The position numbers were made by a program, and so were the translations under genes. From Opitutaceae bacterium (lineage in GTDB: Bacteria; Verrucomicrobiota; Verrucomicrobiia; Opitutales; Opitutaceae): a stretch of 15,163 nucleotides of DNA. The stretch covers positions 1 through 15,163 of the forward strand of contig SYDD01000030.1 of NCBI GenBank assembly GCA_005786775.1. The letters are read 5' to 3'. The notes beneath the pieces were generated by a model. It saw only the letters and a list, made by a program, of their open reading frames with translations. It made no database searches and was not told the origin of the DNA. Positions 12,979 to 15,163 of this stretch are shown in pieces (the stretch's first letter is position 1; the number at the start of each line of letters is the position of its first letter).

Positions 12979-14448
12979 ATGCCCTCGCTCCCGCGCCGTT
13001 CTTTCCTCCGCCAGTCCGCCCTCGCTGCCGGGGCCGCCCTCACCGCCGGGTTGCGCCCGTCCGTTTACGCGGCCGCCCCCGGCGCCAACAGCGCCATCCG
13101 CCTCGGCGTGATCGGCCTCAACGGCAAGGGCTCCGCCCACCTCAAGAACCTGGTGAAGATGCCCGGCGTCCGCATCGCCGGACTCTGCGACGTCGACCCC
13201 CAGGTGCTCGCCCGCGTCGCCCGCAACCTGCCCGAAGGCACGCCCGCCCCCTTCCAGACAACCGACGCCCGCGAACTGATTGGCCGCGCGGACATCGATG
13301 CGGTGATGATCGTCACCAGCAACCACTGGCACGCCCTGCTCACGGTCTGGGCCTGCCAGGCCGGCAAGGACGTCTACGTCGAGAAACCGATGTCCCGCAC
13401 GGTCTGGGAAGGCCGCAAGATGATCGAGGCTACCACCAAGTACGGCCGCATCGTCCAGGTCGGCACCCACTACCGCTCCGAGACCGGCCTCGCCCAAGCG
13501 ATCCAGTACCTGCACTCCGGCGAGCTCGGCAAGGTGCAGCACATCCGCGCCATCGTCTACAATCTCCGCCAGTCGATCGGCAAACGCCTCCCCTGGTACC
13601 CCGAGGGGATCAATTACGACCTGTTCTGCGGCCCCACCCCGATGGCCCCACTCACCCGCGGGAAGCTCCACTACGACTGGCACTGGTCCTGGGACACCGG
13701 CAACGGCGAGCTGGGCAACAACGGGGTCCATGTCCTCGACATCGCCCTGCGCATCGCCCGCCACAACGGCCCCCCGCGCCGGATCGTCAGCTTCGGCAAC
13801 CGCTACGCGATCCAGGATGCCGCCGAGACCCCGAACACCCACGTCGCGGTCTACGATTACGCCCAGATCCCGCTGATCTTCGAGCACCGGGCGCTCCCCG
13901 CCAAGCCGGGGGTCAACTACCTCGACCAGGTTGGCGGCCTCCGTACCGGGGTGATCGCCACCTGCGAGGGCGGGACGGTCGCCGGACTGGTGGGCGCCAC
14001 CGCTTTCGACAAGACGGGCAAGCAGATCCGCAAATTCGCGGGCGACGGCGGTGCCACGCACGTGCAGAACTTCTTCGATGCGGTCCGTTCCCGCCGGAGC
14101 AAGGACCTCGCCGCCCCGGTCGAGACGGGCCACCTCTCCGCGTCGCTCTGCCATTTCGGCAACATCTCCTATCGGACCGGCGAGGCCGCCCCCACGGCCG
14201 CGATCGACGCGACCCTCGGAGATTTCCCCGCTGCCGGCGCCATCCACCGGGAGCTGCAGACGCACCTGCAGGTCCACGGGATCGACCTCGCCCGCCAACC
14301 TTTCCGACTCGGCCCTTGGCTCTCCCTCGATGCGATCGGCGACGGCATCACCGCGGTTTCCGGCCAGCAGGAAGGCGCGCTGGAATACGCCCGCTTCCTG
14401 CTCAAGGAGACGCAGCGCGCGCCCTACGCGATTCCGGAGCAGGTCTGA
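12979..14448 (+). CDS. Tat-exported Gfo/Idh/MocA family oxidoreductase
   Basis: 489 residues from ATG 12979. The N-terminus is a twin-arginine signal, PRRSFLRQSALAAGAALTAG, with cleavage likely near AYAAAP-type residues 29-34 (SVYAAAPGA), so a folded, cofactor-loaded enzyme is probably exported. The NAD(P)-binding Rossmann domain follows: IRLGVIGLNGKGSAHLKNL (40-58), GLCDVDPQVLARVARNL, DAVMIVTSNHWHALLTVWAC and the family hallmark DVYVEKPMSRTVWEGRKM (EKP at 135-137). The C-terminal domain includes INYDLFCGPTPMAPLTRGKL and WHWSWDTGNGELGNNGVHVLD, typical of Planctomycetes/Verrucomicrobia paralogues. The substrate is probably a sugar, sugar acid or cyclitol, but this cannot be told from sequence. 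It ends 33 bp from the convergent hisN-like gene. The start leader is pyrimidine-rich (CCCACCCCTTCCCC). Confidence 0.92.
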   Translation: MPSLPRRSFLRQSALAAGAALTAGLRPSVYAAAPGANSAIRLGVIGLNGKGSAHLKNLVKMPGVRIAGLCDVDPQVLARVARNLPEGTPAPFQTTDARELIGRADIDAVMIVTSNHWHALLTVWACQAGKDVYVEKPMSRTVWEGRKMIEATTKYGRIVQVGTHYRSETGLAQAIQYLHSGELGKVQHIRAIVYNLRQSIGKRLPWYPEGINYDLFCGPTPMAPLTRGKLHYDWHWSWDTGNGELGNNGVHVLDIALRIARHNGPPRRIVSFGNRYAIQDAAETPNTHVAVYDYAQIPLIFEHRALPAKPGVNYLDQVGGLRTGVIATCEGGTVAGLVGATAFDKTGKQIRKFAGDGGATHVQNFFDAVRSRRSKDLAAPVETGHLSASLCHFGNISYRTGEAAPTAAIDATLGDFPAAGAIHRELQTHLQVHGIDLARQPFRLGPWLSLDAIGDGITAVSGQQEGALEYARFLLKETQRAPYAIPEQV

Positions 14449-14469
14449 ACCGCCCCGCCGGGAAGACCG

Positions 14470-14479
14470 TGCCCGGGCA
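14470..14479. terminator. Short palindrome in convergent gap
   Basis: TGCCCGGGCA is a perfect 10-bp palindrome within the 33-bp gap between the convergent oxidoreductase and hisN-like genes. With no loop it cannot form a normal terminator hairpin by itself and there is no U tract; it is noted as the only symmetric element there. Confidence 0.15.
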
Positions 14480-14481
14480 GG

Positions 14482-15163
14482 CTAGCCCGCGCGCGGCGGG
14501 ACGCTCCCGTGCAGCGCGTCCATCACCGCTGCGTGCAGCGCCGGGGTGGCCGCCGCCACGGTCGAATTGGCCGGATAAGCAGGCCCACCCTGCCAGTCGG
14601 TGATCACCCCGCCCGCACCCCGCAGGATCGGCACCAGCGCTGCGATATCCCAGGGGTTCATCACCGGGTCCAGCATCACGTCCGCCCAGCCCCCCGCCAA
14701 CAGCAGGTAGCCGTAGCAATCGCCCCAGGTGCGGACCAGGCGCGCGCGCCGGACCAGGCGCTCATAACCGGAACCCGGCTGGTAACGCTCGGGATTAAGG
14801 GGGTCGCTGGTCAGCACCGTCGACGCCTCCAGTCCCGCCACCGCGCGGCAGCGCACGGGGCGCTCATTCAGGGTCGCGGTGTGGCCATCCCCGAGCATCA
14901 ACTGGCCGAGGACGGGTTGGTGAATGCAGCCCAGGACGGGCCGCCCCTCGTGCAGGAGCGCGATCAGCGTGCCCCAGAGCGGGACGCCGGTGATGAACGC
15001 CTTGGTGCCATCGATCGGATCGAGCACCCAGGTGAAGTCCGCCCCTTCGTTCTCCGCCCCGAACTCTTCCCCGAGGATCCCGTGGCCGGGGAACGCCTGC
15101 GCGATCCGGGCGCGCATCAATTGCTCCGCCCCGCGATCCGCGACCGTCACCGGCGAGGCGTCC
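14482..15163 (-). CDS. hisN: Histidinol-phosphatase, inositol monophosphatase family (5' end beyond window)
   Basis: 226 residues are visible; the N-terminus lies beyond the window edge. The first residues seen are DASPVTVADRGAE, the DxSPVTxAD motif normally about 35-45 residues into the protein, so the GTG at 15150 is internal and not the start. Mg-binding and catalytic motifs follow: GILGEEFG, WVLDPIDGTKAFITGVPLWG and, near the C-terminus, NPWDIAALVPILRGAGGVITDW (Asp of WD as metal ligand). GVPLWGTLIALLHEGRPVLG, GCIHQP and RTWGDCYGYLLLAGGWADV match the HisN type of histidinol-phosphatase more than generic inositol monophosphatases (SuhB). It would dephosphorylate L-histidinol phosphate in histidine synthesis; related sugar phosphates remain possible. 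No other his gene is visible. Confidence 0.87.
   Translation of the reverse strand, partial: DASPVTVADRGAEQLMRARIAQAFPGHGILGEEFGAENEGADFTWVLDPIDGTKAFITGVPLWGTLIALLHEGRPVLGCIHQPVLGQLMLGDGHTATLNERPVRCRAVAGLEASTVLTSDPLNPERYQPGSGYERLVRRARLVRTWGDCYGYLLLAGGWADVMLDPVMNPWDIAALVPILRGAGGVITDWQGGPAYPANSTVAAATPALHAAVMDALHGSVPPRAG

Noticed and set aside
12913..14298. 461-codon minus-strand frame opposite the Gfo/Idh/MocA gene
   Set aside because: The plus-strand gene shows full family motifs; the antisense product is Gly/Asp/Val-rich with no recognisable domain.
14482..15150. Full-length phosphatase starting at GTG 15150
   Set aside because: The frame continues upstream as DASP and the metal-binding motif DxSPVTxAD spans this codon, so it is an internal valine and the true start is outside the window.

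Overview
This is a high-GC (roughly two thirds G+C), gene-dense bacterial chromosomal segment with 13 protein-coding genes, the two outermost running off the window. No RNA gene, CRISPR array, insertion sequence, integrase or phage gene was seen. Several things suggest Verrucomicrobiota, probably an Opitutaceae-like member. These are the Tat-exported Gfo/Idh/MocA oxidoreductase, a 6-phosphogluconate dehydrogenase with an extra loop, and several small lineage-type hypothetical proteins. Nearly every visible start also lacks a Shine-Dalgarno sequence. The taxonomic call is inference from protein style, not from a marker gene.

Layout. 1-2935 (minus): a secreted GGT-like Ntn hydrolase followed 20 bp later by a secreted YtcJ-type amidohydrolase, read as one unit. 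3035-5418 (plus), divergent from them: a DUF255/thioredoxin-domain protein (YyaL/SSP411 type) overlapping slyX by 4 nt. 5434-7367: a two-helix membrane-anchored coiled-coil protein (minus) with a conserved-looking C-terminal domain, divergent from a 93-residue hypothetical gene (plus); the 149 bp between them holds four short dyads. 7378-9152 (minus): a four-helix small membrane protein and, upstream of it, a polytopic protein with a permease-prefix-like N-terminus. 9322-9774 (minus): a lipoprotein. 10005-11510 (minus): gnd, with a G-rich hexamer repeat in the spacer after it. 11581-12840 (minus): pepT. 12979-14448 (plus): the Tat-exported oxidoreductase. 14482-15163 (minus): hisN-like phosphatase, 5' end missing.

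How the genes work together. Most of the content is housekeeping and nutrient use: extracytoplasmic amide/peptide hydrolysis (GGT-like protein, amidohydrolase), cytoplasmic tripeptide cleavage (PepT), the oxidative pentose phosphate pathway (Gnd) and the histidinol-phosphate step (HisN). The least explained parts are the coiled-coil protein with its divergent 93-aa neighbour, the membrane-protein pair at 7378-9152, and the non-coding structures: the G-quadruplex-type repeat, the divergent-promoter palindromes, and a hairpin that overlaps two convergent stop codons. I did not find a clear-cut new defence or mobile system.
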